A stretch of 8,222 bases of DNA from Bacteroidales bacterium (GTDB lineage Bacteria > Bacteroidota > Bacteroidia > Bacteroidales > UBA7960): assembly GCA_003557805.1 (NCBI GenBank), contig PWNY01000018.1, forward strand, positions 1-8,222, written 5' to 3'. Shown one piece after another: positions 7,606-8,222 of the stretch (positions are counted from its first letter, which is position 1; every line of letters starts with the position of its first letter). The position numbers and the translations under genes were made by a program. The notes under the pieces were generated by a model. That model worked only from the letters and a program-made list of their open reading frames with translations. It had not been told where the DNA came from and ran no database searches.

Positions 7606-7621
7606 TTTGAGGAAACTCAAA
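7606..7621. repeat. Perfect 6-base inverted repeat over the pta -33 element
   Basis: TTTGAG, a GAAA spacer and CTCAAA form a perfect inverted repeat. The left arm contains the -33 TTTG of the predicted promoter. It could be an operator half-site pair or chance in A/T-rich DNA; it is too short and has no following T-run for a terminator call. Confidence 0.35.
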
Positions 7622-7636
7622 TTAATCCTATTTTTG
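7606..7636 (+). promoter_or_regulatory. Bacteroidota-type promoter for pta
   Basis: TTTG at 7606-7609 is followed by a 19-base spacer and TATTTTTG at 7629-7636. This fits the known Bacteroidota sigma-factor pattern (TTTG or TTG, about 19 bases, TAnnTTTG). Transcription would begin near 7640-7645, leaving a leader of about 40 A/T-rich bases before the ATG at 7686. Confidence 0.6.
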
Positions 7637-7651
7637 TCCCCCCTTGATTTT

Positions 7652-7669
7652 CATTAATATCCATTAATA
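7652..7669 (+). repeat. Direct repeat CATTAATA x2, 10-base period
   Basis: CATTAATA occurs at 7652-7659 and again at 7662-7669, one helical turn apart, inside the predicted pta 5' leader. It may be a protein-binding site or simply low-complexity leader sequence. Confidence 0.3.
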
Positions 7670-7685
7670 CAAATAGATACACCTA

Positions 7686-8222
7686 ATGCAGTTAATAGAT
7701 TCAATTAAACAGAAGGCAAAATAACACAAAAAGACCATCGTATTGCCGGAAGGCACTGAAGAAAGAACCCTTAAGGCAGCTGACAGGATAATCTCAGAGG
7801 GGATTGCAAGAATTATCCTCCTGGGAAATAAAGACTCCATATTTTCTGCAGCCAAAGAGCATGGCCTTAACAACATAGAGGATGCTACCATTATCGACCC
7901 TGTAAGCTTTGATGAAAAAGAGCATTATGCAGACATTCTCTATGAGATACGCAAACATAAAGGCCTTACAGCAGAAGAAGCCATAAGGCTTGTAGAAGAC
8001 CCACTTTACCTGGCAACCCTGCTGATCAAGAACGGTGCTGCAGACGGGGAGGTTGCCGGAGCAATGAATGCAACTGGCAACGTATTGCGCCCGGCTTTCC
8101 AGATAGTTAAAACTCTTCCCGGTATTAGCGTCGTATCAGGAGCCTTTATCATGATCATGAAAGAGGAAAAGTGGGGCGAAAACGGCATACTCGTATTTGC
8201 CGACTGTGCGGTGCATCCAGAC
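7686..8222 (+). CDS. pta: Phosphate acetyltransferase, partial, with in-frame TAA at codon 13
   Basis: The frame from ATG 7686 runs 179 codons to the right edge; the catalytic C-terminal part lies outside (family length about 330 residues). Pta interconverts acetyl-CoA and acetyl phosphate, normally with acetate kinase. The N-terminus MQLIDSIKQKAK is followed by TAA (7722-7724). HKKTIVLPEGTEERTLKAAD then continues in the same frame with the family's strand-1 PEG motif. ADGEVAGAMNATGNVLRP (119-136) and PGISVVSGAFIM follow, both diagnostic of Pta. No other stop or frameshift is seen. If the TAA is real, the protein would have to start downstream (TTG 7743, codon 20, is the nearest plausible non-ATG start and would lose part of strand 1), depend on readthrough, or be dead. 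A sequence error is equally possible. Phosphate butyryltransferase is a related alternative. Confidence 0.85.
7722..7724 (+). other. In-frame TAA stop within the 5' end of pta
   Basis: The codons before it (MQLIDSIKQKAK) and after it (HKKTIVLPEGTEER) both read as Pta N-terminus without a phase change, so a base substitution rather than an indel is implied. CAA, AAA and GAA are each one change away. TAA ends three other genes here (317-319, 1983-1985, 6764-6766), so it is not a reassigned codon. Confidence 0.85.

Larger units (their letters stand above)
7484..7685. other. Divergent A/T-rich intergenic region
   Basis: These 202 bases separate the divergent DUF4271 and pta starts. The region is clearly richer in A/T than the flanking genes and holds no credible coding sequence. 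It contains the pta promoter (7606-7636), a small inverted repeat, an 8-base direct repeat (7652-7669) and a weak candidate -7 box for the minus-strand block (7495-7502). No terminator-like hairpin with a T-run is seen. Confidence 0.7.

Noticed and set aside
7722..7724. TAA reassigned as a sense codon in this organism
   Set aside because: TAA ends the metallopeptidase, O-antigen ligase and DUF4271 genes in this window at family-appropriate lengths.
7713..7735. Frameshift in an A-rich run as the cause of the pta interruption
   Set aside because: Pta-like sequence lies in the same frame on both sides of the TAA, so a single insertion or deletion does not explain it; a substitution does.
7664..7891. 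75-codon minus-strand open frame at the start of pta
   Set aside because: It is antisense to sequence that reads as Pta in the plus frame; it has no domain or promoter.
1..8222. CRISPR array, insertion sequence, tRNA, prophage or defence island
   Set aside because: No spaced repeats, terminal inverted repeats with a transposase, cloverleaf sequences or phage/defence proteins are seen; all long stretches are explained by housekeeping genes.

Overview
The window looks like ordinary chromosomal DNA from a member of the Bacteroidota, probably Bacteroidales or a close relative. Four things point there: the gene order DUF4271 - hemD - rnpA - yidD, the protein sequences themselves, A/T-rich gene leaders that mostly lack a Shine-Dalgarno, and one promoter of the Bacteroidota type (TTTG, 19 bases, TAnnTTTG). 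The lineage is an inference from gene order and sequence style, not from a database search.

Layout. The left edge (1-327, + strand) holds the coiled-coil tail of an ABC-F type ATPase of the Uup kind. It meets, tail to tail with an 11-base overlap, a long block of seven minus-strand genes. In the direction of transcription (right to left) these are a DUF4271 membrane protein (7483-6764), uroporphyrinogen-III synthase hemD (6743-6000), RNase P protein rnpA (5951-5496), membrane insertion factor yidD (5485-5243), a C-terminal processing protease (5219-3552), an O-antigen ligase-like polymerase (3530-1983) and a soluble M2/M3-like zinc metallopeptidase (1933-317). All gaps are 10 to 49 bases, and no clear internal terminator or promoter is visible, so the block is best read as one operon or a few overlapping transcripts. 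Its functions are mixed: tetrapyrrole synthesis, tRNA 5' maturation, inner-membrane protein insertion, envelope proteolysis and surface glycan assembly. The common theme is the cell envelope plus housekeeping.

To the right, a 202-base A/T-rich divergent intergenic region (7484-7685) carries a convincing promoter for the plus-strand gene that runs off the right edge. That gene is a phosphate acetyltransferase (Pta). Its reading frame is intact through 179 codons except for one in-frame TAA at codon 13 (7722-7724). The codons on both sides read as normal Pta sequence in the same frame, so this is a single-base nonsense change, a sequencing or assembly error, or a gene read from a later non-ATG start. 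It is the most notable oddity in the window.

I see no mobile element, CRISPR array, tRNA, rRNA, prophage or defence gene, and nothing that supports a new multi-gene system. The points worth checking are the pta stop codon, the TTG start of hemD behind a perfect AGGAGG, a small inverted repeat on the pta promoter, and the conserved but uncharacterised DUF4271 gene.
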